From Streptomyces cirratus (GTDB taxonomy: Bacteria; Actinomycetota; Actinomycetes; Streptomycetales; Streptomycetaceae): a DNA stretch of 64,000 nucleotides. This document shows, piece after piece, positions 1 to 7,764 of the stretch (positions within the stretch are counted from its first letter, which is position 1; each line of letters starts with the position of its first letter). The stretch spans positions 62,001 through 126,000 of the forward strand of contig NZ_BMVP01000005.1 in NCBI RefSeq assembly GCF_014650775.1, in the 5' to 3' direction. The notes beneath the pieces were generated by a model, which had not been told where the DNA came from, searched no databases, and saw nothing but the letters and a program-made list of their open reading frames with translations. The translations under genes were made by a program, and so were the position numbers.

Positions 1-15
1 TGAACGCGCTTGATC

Positions 16-663
16 TCACCGCTGGTTCAGGTAGGTGAGGACCGCGCGGACACGGCGGTTGGTGTCGTCGTCGTCCGTGACCCCGAGCTTGCCGAACAGG
101 GAGGTCGTGTACTTGCTGATGGCGCCCTCGCTGAGGAAGAGCCGGCGCGCGATGGCATGGTTGGACAGGCCTTCGGCCATCAGGCCCAGCACCGAGTACT
201 CGCGTTCGGTGAGCCGTCCGAGCCCACGGTCGGGGGCGCTGCCGGACAGCAGCTTCGCGATCACGACCGGGTCCATGGCGGTGCCGCCCGCCGCGACGCG
301 TTCCAGGGAGCCGATGAACTGCCCGGCGTCGAACACGCTCTCCTTGAGGAGGTAACCGACGCCGCCGGAGCCGTCGGCCAGCAGTTCGCGGGCGTACAAC
401 TGCTCGACGTGCTGGGAGAGGACCAGGACCGGCAGGCCGGGGATCTCCGCGCGGGCGGTGAGGGCCGCGCGGAGACCCTCGTCCGACTGCGTCGGGGGCA
501 TGCGCACGTCCACGACGGACACGTCCGGGCGGTGTGTGCGCAGCGCTTCGAGCGTCTCGGGCCCGGTGGCGGCAGTGGCCACCACCTCGTGCCCGAACGC
601 CTCGATCAGGCGGACCATCCCGTCGCGCAGGAGGTACAGGTCTTCGGCTACGACTATTCGCAT
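16..663 (-). CDS. NarL/LuxR-family response regulator
   Basis: Cytoplasmic DNA-binding response regulator, partner of the histidine kinase immediately upstream. The receiver domain fills about residues 1-120, with acidic residues near position 8 and the likely phosphoacceptor Asp52 in VVDVRMPP. A LuxR-type helix-turn-helix lies at about residues 150-210 (LTEREYSVLGLMAEGLSNH is typical). I place the start at the ATG that gives MRIVVAED, the canonical receiver N-terminus, two bases after the kinase stop. An ATG four codons earlier, overlapping the kinase 3' end, is possible. The tight spacing implies a co-transcribed, translationally coupled pair. The stimulus cannot be deduced; the divergent membrane protein gene at 2083 is a reasonable target. 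Confidence 0.93.
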   Translation of the reverse strand: MRIVVAEDLYLLRDGMVRLIEAFGHEVVATAATGPETLEALRTHRPDVSVVDVRMPPTQSDEGLRAALTARAEIPGLPVLVLSQHVEQLYARELLADGSGGVGYLLKESVFDAGQFIGSLERVAAGGTAMDPVVIAKLLSGSAPDRGLGRLTEREYSVLGLMAEGLSNHAIARRLFLSEGAISKYTTSLFGKLGVTDDDDTNRRVRAVLTYLNQR

Positions 664-665
664 GG

Positions 666-1940
666 CTACTCGCATGGCACGGTCATCGTGGCACGGGTCG
701 GCCCGCCCCGGGGGCTGCTGATCACGAGCGTGCCGTCGAAGGCGGCCAGGCGGCGGCGCAGGCCGGCGAGCCCGCCGCCGGGGCGGAGTTCGGCCCCGCC
801 CCGGCCGTCGTCCTCGACCTCCACGACGATGCCCGTGCCGTCCCGTGTGAGGCGGACGTGCGCCCGGGCCGCCCCGGCGTGCTTGACCGCGTTGGTGAGG
901 AGTTCGGCGACGCCGAAGTAGACGGCGGACTCGATCGACGGGTCCAGGCGCAGCGGGCCGCCGCCGGCGCTGACGGACACGCCGAGCGGTACGTCCAGCG
1001 CGAGCGCGCGGACCGCGTCGACCAGCCCGCGCTCGCTGAGGACGGGCGGGCTGATGCCCCTGATCAGTTCACGGAGTTCGGTCAGTGAGGCGGCGGCGCC
1101 GGCCCGCGCCTCTCCCATCAGCGCCTTGGCCTGCTCGGGGTCGCGGTCCATCAGCTGCTCGGCGGTGGCCAAGGAGAGCCCGAGTGCGACGAGGCGGGCC
1201 TGGGCGCCGTCGTGGAGGTCCCGCTCGATGCGGCGGATCTCGGCGGCCTGCGCGACGGTGGCGTCGGCACGCTGGGAGGTCAGCTCGTCGACGCGCTCCG
1301 CCAGCGCCATCGCCGGCGAGGGCCGAAGGAAGCGGACGGCCACCCGGTGGACGGCCCGCCAGGCGTACGGGGCGCTACCGGCGGCCAGGACGAGGGCACA
1401 AGCTCCGACGGTACGAGCGGCGGTCTCGGGCCGCGCGACGGTCTCGGGCCTGGCGAGCCCGAGGACGGCGACGGCCAGCGCGGCCGGCGGAAGGGCGGCC
1501 ACCACCCCCGCCGAGAACGGGGCGATGACGGCGAACCGCAGGTCACGCCAGGTGGCGGGGTCGCTCCACCACAACCGCATCCGCTGGTCCATGACGGCGT
1601 CCCGGCGACTGCGCTCGTAACTGAAGCCGTTCCACCAGTAGCCGGTGGACAGTTGCACCACCGGCCCGGCCTCCCGGCGCCCGGCGGGGATGTCGGTGCC
1701 GGTCCACCGCGCGACGAGGAACCTGACCGCGCGGCAGACGGTCTGCGCCAGGGTGAGCGTGCCCGCGCACACGATCACGACGGGCCCGATCCACGACCAC
1801 GGGTGCTCCGCCCCGCACCACACCCCCAACCCCACGGCGGCGGCCCACACCACCGGCACCAGCATGCAGACGGCGGCGCCGACGCACGCCCGCCCGAACC
1901 CCACCCCGGCGTGCACCGCCCAGGAACCGACCCGTTCCAT
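666..1940 (-). CDS. Two-component sensor histidine kinase (NarL-type, HisKA_3)
   Basis: Membrane sensor kinase of 424 residues. The N-terminal half has hydrophobic segments at about 18-40, 50-70, 135-165 and 178-195. A HisKA_3 dimerisation box follows, with the phospho-accepting His243 in RRIERDLHDGAQ. The HATPase domain has an N-box (ELLTNAVKHAG, about 346-356) and glycine-rich motifs DDGRGG and PGGGLAGL. The reading frame is open for another 65 codons upstream, but ATG 1940 is preceded by a GAGGGGGAG ribosome site and gives a normal N-terminus, so I use it. It is followed by its cognate regulator. The family usually senses envelope or chemical stress; the ligand here is unknown. Confidence 0.93.
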   Translation of the reverse strand: MERVGSWAVHAGVGFGRACVGAAVCMLVPVVWAAAVGLGVWCGAEHPWSWIGPVVIVCAGTLTLAQTVCRAVRFLVARWTGTDIPAGRREAGPVVQLSTGYWWNGFSYERSRRDAVMDQRMRLWWSDPATWRDLRFAVIAPFSAGVVAALPPAALAVAVLGLARPETVARPETAARTVGACALVLAAGSAPYAWRAVHRVAVRFLRPSPAMALAERVDELTSQRADATVAQAAEIRRIERDLHDGAQARLVALGLSLATAEQLMDRDPEQAKALMGEARAGAAASLTELRELIRGISPPVLSERGLVDAVRALALDVPLGVSVSAGGGPLRLDPSIESAVYFGVAELLTNAVKHAGAARAHVRLTRDGTGIVVEVEDDGRGGAELRPGGGLAGLRRRLAAFDGTLVISSPRGGPTRATMTVPCE

Positions 1941-2082
1941 GACTCCCCCTCGTCCGTTGGTCGTTGCACCACTGTGCACCGCCCGGAGTCCGCAACGCCC
2001 CGGCTCGGCCGGGGAGTGGGTCCAGACCCACCCCCGTGTGGGGCCAGGCCGATACCGCGTCGTAGGGCTGCTCCGTAGCGTC

Positions 2083-2532
2083 ATGGCCATGGAAACCAAC
2101 GCGCACACCACGACCGCGGACGCCTCCGTCCTCAACTCACTACCGATCAGTGCTGCGTTCGGCGCGACCCAGGGCAGCGTGAAGATCTACGGCGCGCTGA
2201 CCGCGGCCGCCCTCCTGGCGGTCATCGCGGTCGCGAGCACGGGCCACGTGGTGAACCCGTTCATGTGGGTCCGCGCGATCCTGCTGCCCGTGATCGCGGT
2301 GTTGCTCCACCGCCTGGCCGTCTCCGCCTTCGAGGGATCCCGACGCGCCTTCGAGCGCCTGCGCGGCATCTCGGCCGTCTTCCCGATCGGGATCGTCGGC
2401 GTGGACCTGATCCCGGGCGTGTGCCCATGGTGGTACGCGGCGATGCAGGTGCTCTGCGTGCTCCCGGTCATCCGGATCGCCTTCGTGCTGCGCGGGGCGG
2501 CCCTGCGAGCGGCGTTCCCGAAGGCGCGCTGA
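2083..2532 (+). CDS. Small integral membrane protein of unknown function
   Basis: I do not recognise a named family. The 149-residue product has a short polar N-terminus followed by about four hydrophobic stretches (near residues 38-55, 62-80, 98-112 and 120-137), so it is probably a polytopic membrane protein. It is divergent from the sensor kinase, with 142 bases between the starts, an arrangement typical of a two-component system controlling its neighbour. ATG 2083 and ATG 2089 (MAMETN) are both possible starts, and neither has a clear ribosome site, so the mRNA may be leaderless. The coding frame has the GC3 bias of its neighbours and ends 67 bases before the convergent stress-protein gene. 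Confidence 0.75.
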   Translation: MAMETNAHTTTADASVLNSLPISAAFGATQGSVKIYGALTAAALLAVIAVASTGHVVNPFMWVRAILLPVIAVLLHRLAVSAFEGSRRAFERLRGISAVFPIGIVGVDLIPGVCPWWYAAMQVLCVLPVIRIAFVLRGAALRAAFPKAR

Positions 2533-2599
2533 CGCCGCGCCGCCCCGACGACCTGGGTTCCCCTGTGCGGTCGGCCCGAGCGCAACGGTGTCCACAGCG

Positions 2600-3109
2600 T
2601 CAGGCGAGTTCTCGGACGTCGAGCGGCAGCCGCCAGGAGTTGCGCCGGTGGGCCGCTTCGTACTCGGCCCGGAGCGGGGACGGGGGCACGGTCAGAACAG
2701 GACAGGCCGCGTGGGCGAGGACGTAGCGGGCTACCGACGGACGGAACAGGCGGCGCAGCGGGCCGCGTGGGCCCGCGCCCACCACGAGCAGGTCGTCCGG
2801 GTCGCGTGCGACGTCGACGAGCGCGGCACCCGCCGTGCCCCGCACCGTGAGGCCCGTGAGGGTGACGGGCGGGGTCCGGCCGCCGAAAGTCGCGTCGAGT
2901 ACCTCCCGCAGCCGGTCCGCCGCGGCCGACCGGCACAGCGCCAGGACCGGCACCCCGCAGGAAGTGCGGCTGCCGGGCCCGCCGCCCGGAGCCTGCCATG
3001 CCAGAACCGCGCACAGCTCCACCCGCCTCAGCCGAGCCTCGGTCACAGCTCGGTGAAGTGCTCCGAGGCCGCCCAGACCTCCACTGACACCGACGACCAC
3101 CTTCGGCAC
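2600..3109 (-). CDS. Universal stress protein family protein
   Basis: The single UspA-like alpha/beta domain (169 residues) starts with VVVGVSGG and ends with the family's LLVVGAGPRG and HAACPVLTVPP signatures. The usual ATP-binding pattern G-2x-G-9x-G(S/T) is degenerate: the last small residues are replaced, so nucleotide binding is uncertain. I place the start at GTG 3109, which has a strong GGAGG ribosome site about seven bases upstream, rather than at the ATG 13 codons earlier. The gene is divergent from the SAV_915-like gene. The shared upstream region carries 11-bp direct repeats like those in front of the potassium transport genes, which suggests co-regulation with that island. Confidence 0.88.
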   Translation of the reverse strand: MPKVVVGVSGGLGGLGALHRAVTEARLRRVELCAVLAWQAPGGGPGSRTSCGVPVLALCRSAAADRLREVLDATFGGRTPPVTLTGLTVRGTAGAALVDVARDPDDLLVVGAGPRGPLRRLFRPSVARYVLAHAACPVLTVPPSPLRAEYEAAHRRNSWRLPLDVRELA

Positions 3110-3176
3110 GCTTCCTCCCTCGTCGATCCGTCCGGGGGACTCATCCAACGGCAGGGAAGCGCTCCGAGGCCGATTC

Positions 3177-3293
3177 GCTGACGGTCCTCTGACACGGCCG
3201 GGGTCGATTCCGACGCGTTCCTGACGCCTTCCGCCCCCGGCCGTCAGTACCCCGTATGGACTCCGGCGTACGGCATCAGGATCCCGTCAGGGG
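3177..3293. promoter_or_regulatory. Candidate OmpR-type (KdpE?) operator array
   Basis: The divergent intergenic region holds TGAC/CGAC cores at 3180, 3191, 3212 and 3223, two pairs each 11 bp apart. The lower pair is CCGACGCGTTC then CTGACGCCTTC. Further down come CCGTATGGAC (3252-3261) and two adjacent 11-mers, GGCATCAGGAT and CCCGTCAGGGG (3272-3293). The same unit and the same CCGTATGGAC element recur before kimA and kdp. Eleven-base spacing is the hallmark of OmpR/PhoB-family response regulators. KdpE or PhoP binding is inferred from this, not shown. Confidence 0.5.
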
Positions 3294-3401
3294 CAGACCA
3301 CAGGGGCACCAGCCCGGGGATAGCTTTCGTGTGGCCGCCCCGGAACGCCTCCCCGCACCCGGGGCGCCGACACTCGTCCACGGCTCCCCCAGGAGGGCCC
3401 C

Positions 3402-3776
3402 ATGTGCCTTTTCCAGTACGACGACGACCCCGAGCCCGAGGAACGCGTCCCGGCCGGACTCCTCTACGTCCCCGTCCGGCCGGGAGCGGCGGAGGTGGCG
3501 GTACGCATGTTCCGCACCCCGCTGGGCGCTCGTACCGCCGTCGGCTTCACCGATCCCGGGCTGCTGGCCGCCGTGTTCGGCGCGCAGCAGCCCTGCATCC
3601 GGCTCTCGGAGCAGGCTCTGCGGGCGCTGGCCGAGCCCCTCGGGGTGGAACTGCTGACCGTCGACCCGACGTTCACCGCACCCGCCGTCACCCGGTCCGT
3701 GACCCGGTCCGTCACCGGTGGGTCCCCCGTGCTCGCCCCGGACCCGCGGCGGGCCTCTTCGGCTCCGGCCGCGTGA
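3402..3776 (+). CDS. SAV_915-like small hypothetical protein
   Basis: A 124-residue cytoplasmic protein beginning MCLFQYDDDPEPEE, with a globular part at about residues 15-90 (VPVRPGAAEVAVRMFRTP, AVGFTDP, IRLSEQALR) and a disordered Ala/Pro/Ser-rich tail. The pattern of a bounded numeric-looking fold with a conserved GFTDP turn recalls the SAV_915/SseB-like proteins common in Streptomyces, which have no established function. An AGGAGG ribosome site sits four bases before the ATG. The downstream lysA-like gene starts 16 bases after its stop, so the two probably form an operon under the repeat-containing promoter region at 3177-3293. The tail has a short duplicated VTRSVTRSVT stretch. Confidence 0.75.
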   Translation: MCLFQYDDDPEPEERVPAGLLYVPVRPGAAEVAVRMFRTPLGARTAVGFTDPGLLAAVFGAQQPCIRLSEQALRALAEPLGVELLTVDPTFTAPAVTRSVTRSVTGGSPVLAPDPRRASSAPAA

Positions 3777-3792
3777 GAAGGGGGACCGCGCG

Positions 3793-5124
3793 ATGACCAC
3801 CGCTGTCATTCCGGCCTCGGAACCGGGCACGGGCGACCTCTCCGTCTGGCCGGCGTCCACCACCCGGCTCCCGCACGGCGGCCTGGCCGTGGGCGGCGTC
3901 GACCTCGTCGAGGTGGCGGAGCGCTTCGGGACCCCCGTCTACGTCCTGGACGAGGGTGAGGTGCGCGGGCGCTGCCGGACGTACAAGGACGCCTTCCCCG
4001 AGGCCGAGGTCCACTACGCGGCCAAGGCGTTCCTCTCCCGGGCCATGGTGCGCTGGGTGCAGGAGGAGGGCCTGGGCCTGGACGTCTGCTCGGCGGGGGA
4101 ACTGGAACTGGCCGTCACGGCGGGGTTCCCGCCCGACCGGATCGTGCTCCACGGCAACGCCAAGTCTCCGCGCGACCTCGACACGGCGCTGCGCCTGGGG
4201 ATCGGGCGGATCGTGATCGACAGCCCGTCGGAAATCGCCCGCATCGCCGCCGCCGTCGGGCCGGACGGCCGCCAGAAGGTGATGGTGCGGGTGGTCCCGG
4301 GCGTCTCCGCCGGCGGCCACCACAAGATCCGCACGGGTAGCGACGGGCAGAAGTTCGGGCTCTCCCTCAGCGACGGATCCGCACTGCACGCCGTGGCACG
4401 GGTCCTCGCCCAGCCGCAGCTGGAGCTGACCGGGCTGCACTGCCACATCGGCTCCCAGATCACCGAGGTCAAGCCCTACCTCACGGCCCTGCGCCGCCTG
4501 GTCGGGCTGATGGCCCGCATCCGCGACGCCCACGGCCGCGTCCTCCCCGAGCTCGACATGGGCGGCGGCCACGGCATCGCCTACCGCCCGGGCGAAGCGG
4601 CCCTCGACGTCACCACGCTCGCCCGCAGGCTGCGCGGTGAGCTGACCGAGGCCTGTGCCGGGGCCGGGTTGCCCGTCCCGCGGCTGGCCGTCGAGCCCGG
4701 CCGGGCGGTCGTCGGGCCGGCGGGGGTCGCCGTATACCGGGTCCTGGCCGTCAAGCACACCGGGGAAACGGTGTTCGTCGCCGTCGACGGCGGTATGAGC
4801 GACAACCCCCGGCCTGCTCTGTACGGGGTCCGGTACGCGCCCCGGCTGATCGGCCGGGCCGGGGCGGCTCCCCGTACGGCCACGGTCGTCGGCCGCCACT
4901 GCGAGGCCGGGGACGTCCTCGCTGCCGGGGTGGAACTGCCCGGCGACGTCCGACCCGGCGACCTGATCGCCGTACCGGTGTCGGGGGCGTACCAGTTGTC
5001 CATGGCGTCCGGCTACAACATGGTGGGCCGGCCGCCAGTGGTCGCCGTGCACGACGGCACCGCCCGGCTCCTCGTCCGGCGCGAGACCCTGGAGGACCTC
5101 CGCCTGCGGGACATCGGCGGGTGA
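3793..5124 (+). CDS. lysA: Diaminopimelate decarboxylase (LysA family)
   Basis: PLP-dependent fold-III decarboxylase that converts meso-diaminopimelate to L-lysine. The 443-residue protein has the PLP lysine at K78 (VHYAAKAF), CSAGELELA, the glycine-rich phosphate site ELDMGGGHGIAY, PGRAVVG, the second-subunit active-site motif as HCEAGD (usually CESGD), and the C-terminal GAYQLSMASGYN. The Phe after the PLP lysine and the Ala in CEAGD differ from the housekeeping enzyme (YAxKAN, CESGD). This may therefore be a second, specialised LysA-like decarboxylase, and activity on another amino acid or D-ornithine-type substrate cannot be excluded. The ATG 3793 start has a GAGAAGGGGGA ribosome site. 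It is co-oriented with the SAV_915-like gene. Confidence 0.88.
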   Translation: MTTAVIPASEPGTGDLSVWPASTTRLPHGGLAVGGVDLVEVAERFGTPVYVLDEGEVRGRCRTYKDAFPEAEVHYAAKAFLSRAMVRWVQEEGLGLDVCSAGELELAVTAGFPPDRIVLHGNAKSPRDLDTALRLGIGRIVIDSPSEIARIAAAVGPDGRQKVMVRVVPGVSAGGHHKIRTGSDGQKFGLSLSDGSALHAVARVLAQPQLELTGLHCHIGSQITEVKPYLTALRRLVGLMARIRDAHGRVLPELDMGGGHGIAYRPGEAALDVTTLARRLRGELTEACAGAGLPVPRLAVEPGRAVVGPAGVAVYRVLAVKHTGETVFVAVDGGMSDNPRPALYGVRYAPRLIGRAGAAPRTATVVGRHCEAGDVLAAGVELPGDVRPGDLIAVPVSGAYQLSMASGYNMVGRPPVVAVHDGTARLLVRRETLEDLRLRDIGG

Positions 5125-5196
5125 GGCCGCCTCGCCGGCCGCCCCGAGGACGAGTACGGTCCGGCGGGATTGTGGTCGGCTTGCTCACGCCGCGCG

Positions 5197-7134
5197 TCAG
5201 CCGGCGTGGACGTGCGGGCGGCGGCTGCGGTCCGGTTCGGCTTCGCGGATGACCTCGCGGGTGACGGGGGCGACCTCGCCCTGGCCGAAGAGGAAGAACC
5301 GGAAGAAGTTGGCCATCGGGTTGCCCTCGGTCCACTCGAAGTAGATGTGGGGACGTTGGCCGGTCTCGTCCCGGACGTGGAGCATGAGCGCGGCGAGGGC
5401 GTTGGGGATGCTGGAGCTCTCCAGGGTCAGGACGCGGTAGCGGCCGTGGAGGACTTCGCCGCGTACGCGCATGCCGGATTCGAATTCGGAGGCGTCCAGG
5501 ACGGTGACCTCGACGAAGACGACGTCGTCCTCGGCCGGGATGTCGTTGTCCGCGCGGATCTGCGCCTTCTTCTGCCGGTACTCCTCCAGGTCCCGGTTGT
5601 CGGGCTCGTTGGCGATGAACCGGATGGTGCGGTTGGCGGTGTCGCGGATGAACCGCTGCGCCATGTCGTCGAACTCGATGTCCGTGACGCGCAGCTCGAA
5701 GACGCGGGCCAGACGCGAGAGGAGGGAGAGCGCCATGATGCCGGCGATGAAGCAGGCGCCGATCTTCACGCCGTCGGGGCGCTCGGCGACGTTGATCGCG
5801 GTGGTGTAGATGAAGACGGCCGAGATGATCCCGAAGCCGATGGTCCAGCCGCGCTCCCCGGCCCGCCGGGCCGCGATGGTCACGGCGACCGCCGCCGAGG
5901 TGATCAGGACCAGGACGCCCGTGGCGTAGGCGCCGCCCTGGGCGTCGACGTCCGCGTTGAAGAGCCAGGTCACCAGGAAGGCGATCAGCGTGAAGACGAT
6001 CACCATCGGGCGCAGGGCGCGGGCCCAGTGCGGGGCCATGCCGTAGCGGGGCAGGTAGCGCGGCATCAGGTTCAGCAGGCCGGCCATCGCCGAGGCGCCG
6101 GCGAACCACAGGATGCAGATGGTCGAGACGTCGTAGACCGTGCCGAACGCGGAGCCCAGGTACTCGTGGGCCAGATAGGCCAGGGCGCGTCCGTTGGCCT
6201 CGCCGCCCGGCTGGAACTGGGCGGCCGGGATCAGCAAGGTGGTGATGAGGCTGGAGCAGATCAGGAAGATGCTCATGATCACGGCCGCCGTGGTCAGCAG
6301 CTTCTTGGCTCCGCGGATCCGCCCGGCGGGCTTCTCCTCGGTGTCCGCGGGGTCGCCCTCGACGTGTGGCATGACCGCCACTCCGGTCTCGAAGCCGGAC
6401 AGGCCCAGCGCGAGCTTGGGGAACACGACGAGCGCGATGGCGATCATCATGAAGGGGTTGCCGTGCTCGGCGGTCAGCGCGGTCGTCCAGTCGGTGATGA
6501 CCTGCGGCTCGGTGAACACGTTCCACAGCCCGACCGCCACGACGACGACGTTCAGGGTGAGATAGGTGGCCACCAGGACCACGGCGACGCCGATGGCCTC
6601 GCTGAAGCCCTTCAGGAAGACGCCGCCGAGCAGTGCGATCAGGATCAGGGTGATCAATACCTCGTGGCCGTGCAGGGTGCTGGTGAGGTGCGGGTTCTCC
6701 ACCATGTGCGCGGTCGCGTCGGCGGCGGAGAGGGTGATGGTGATGAGGAAGTCGGTCGCCGCGAACCCGAGCAGGGTCAGGACGAACAGCTTCCCTTTCC
6801 AGAACGACAGCAGCTTCTCCAGCATGGCGATGGAACCCTCGCCGTGCGGGCTCTCCTCGGCCACCCGCCGGTAGACGGGCAGCGCGCCGAGGAGGGTGAG
6901 CAGCACGAGCACGATGGTCGCCAGCGGCGACAGCAGGCCCGCCGCGAGGAAGGCGATGCCGGGCTGGTAGCCGAGGGTGGAGAAGTAGTCGAGACCCGTC
7001 AGGCACATCACCCGCCACCACGGCCGGCCGTGCGGCTGGGCCGCCGCCTCCTTGGCTGCGGGCGAACTGGTCTGGGCGGTCAAGCCTTCCAGCATCCACG
7101 CGCGCAGGCGCGAAGAGCGGGCAGGGGTGGCCAT
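5197..7134 (-). CDS. APC-superfamily permease, probable K+ or amino-acid transporter
   Basis: Inner-membrane transporter of 645 residues with about 12 hydrophobic helices (residues 40-500) and a soluble cytoplasmic C-terminal domain (about 510-645). Helix 1 carries [17 protein letters not shown]. The Asp49-Tyr56 spacing equals that of the potassium-coordinating Asp/Tyr pair reported for KimA, and of the same pair in the neighbouring 7765-9648 protein. With the kdp context this favours potassium transport, but many relatives are annotated only as amino-acid permeases. The start at ATG 7134 is chosen because an AGGAGCG ribosome site precedes it; the frame runs open 28 codons further. Three 11-bp direct repeats lie about 100 bases upstream. 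It converges on the lysA-like gene. Confidence 0.82.
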   Translation of the reverse strand: MATPARSSRLRAWMLEGLTAQTSSPAAKEAAAQPHGRPWWRVMCLTGLDYFSTLGYQPGIAFLAAGLLSPLATIVLVLLTLLGALPVYRRVAEESPHGEGSIAMLEKLLSFWKGKLFVLTLLGFAATDFLITITLSAADATAHMVENPHLTSTLHGHEVLITLILIALLGGVFLKGFSEAIGVAVVLVATYLTLNVVVVAVGLWNVFTEPQVITDWTTALTAEHGNPFMMIAIALVVFPKLALGLSGFETGVAVMPHVEGDPADTEEKPAGRIRGAKKLLTTAAVIMSIFLICSSLITTLLIPAAQFQPGGEANGRALAYLAHEYLGSAFGTVYDVSTICILWFAGASAMAGLLNLMPRYLPRYGMAPHWARALRPMVIVFTLIAFLVTWLFNADVDAQGGAYATGVLVLITSAAVAVTIAARRAGERGWTIGFGIISAVFIYTTAINVAERPDGVKIGACFIAGIMALSLLSRLARVFELRVTDIEFDDMAQRFIRDTANRTIRFIANEPDNRDLEEYRQKKAQIRADNDIPAEDDVVFVEVTVLDASEFESGMRVRGEVLHGRYRVLTLESSSIPNALAALMLHVRDETGQRPHIYFEWTEGNPMANFFRFFLFGQGEVAPVTREVIREAEPDRSRRPHVHAG

Positions 7135-7221
7135 CGTCGGGCGCTCCTGTCGTACGGCATGGGATTCGGCCATCGGAGTCGACGGCTGGGCCAGCGTACG
7201 CAGCGGGAACACAGCCAATAC

Positions 7222-7267
7222 GTCTATATCCTCGCCTGACGGAATCCTGACGCGCTCTTAACGCCTT
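7222..7267 (-). promoter_or_regulatory. Three 11-bp direct repeats with a candidate -10 element, upstream of the APC permease
   Basis: Three adjacent 11-mers read CCTGACGGAAT (7235-7245), CCTGACGCGCT (7246-7256) and CTTAACGCCTT (7257-7267) on the plus strand. Toward the permease gene they are followed by GGATATAGAC on the minus strand (7222-7231), a plausible -10 region about 90 bases before the start codon. The 16-mer ACGCGCTCTTAACGCC recurs with two changes at 9753-9768. The layout suits activation by an OmpR-family regulator such as KdpE. Confidence 0.55.
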
Positions 7268-7359
7268 TCCTTCCGGTGGCGTACCGAACGCGCTCCCTCC
7301 GCGGCAGAACCCCGCAGGGTGGGCTCCCGCCGGCCCATGGCTGCCGTCCCGGCCGGGCA

Positions 7360-7745
7360 TCATTGCGGCGAGAAGTCGGGATTCGCCTGCGAAACAGCCG
7401 GCAGCTCGGCGAAGCGCCGGTTCTGAGAGGTTCCACCGGCAAGATCGCTCAGCGCGTAGTCCGTGGTCTGGAAGCCGTCTCGGTGTCGGAACTCAGCGCC
7501 CCGCATACCGAGCCGGACGGCGCGTGCCTTCGCCCCCGCAAGGGCCGGGATCACATAGCCCGCCGCACGAGCTGCCCCGTCGATCCGCCACACCGACACC
7601 GCCCCGGGGCTCGTCGCCCTTGTTCCCGGCCTCCCGAACGACGACGCCGGCGGACAGCACCGGCTTCTTCACCAGTTCGCGCGGTCCGGGACGGTCGGTT
7701 GATAGGAGTCCGCGGAGTTCCCCGGCGGCGACACAAGGTATTCAT
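7360..7745 (-). pseudogene. Decayed 3' end of an unidentified gene
   Basis: The 545-base gap between the two permease genes has coding-like composition on the minus strand but no intact gene. One frame ends with an 79-codon stretch (AAGYVIPALAGAKARAV ... FAELPAVSQANPDFSPQ, stop at 7360). Just upstream, other frames carry NSADSYQPTVPDRANW followed by a stop, and KKPVLSAGVVVREAGNKGDEP. Joined, they read like one protein tail broken by at least two frame changes. I cannot assign a family. The piece may be a remnant of a gene displaced when the permeases were acquired; chance open frames in GC-rich DNA are the alternative. Confidence 0.35.
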
Positions 7746-7764
7746 GCCTCCCGCACAACACCCG

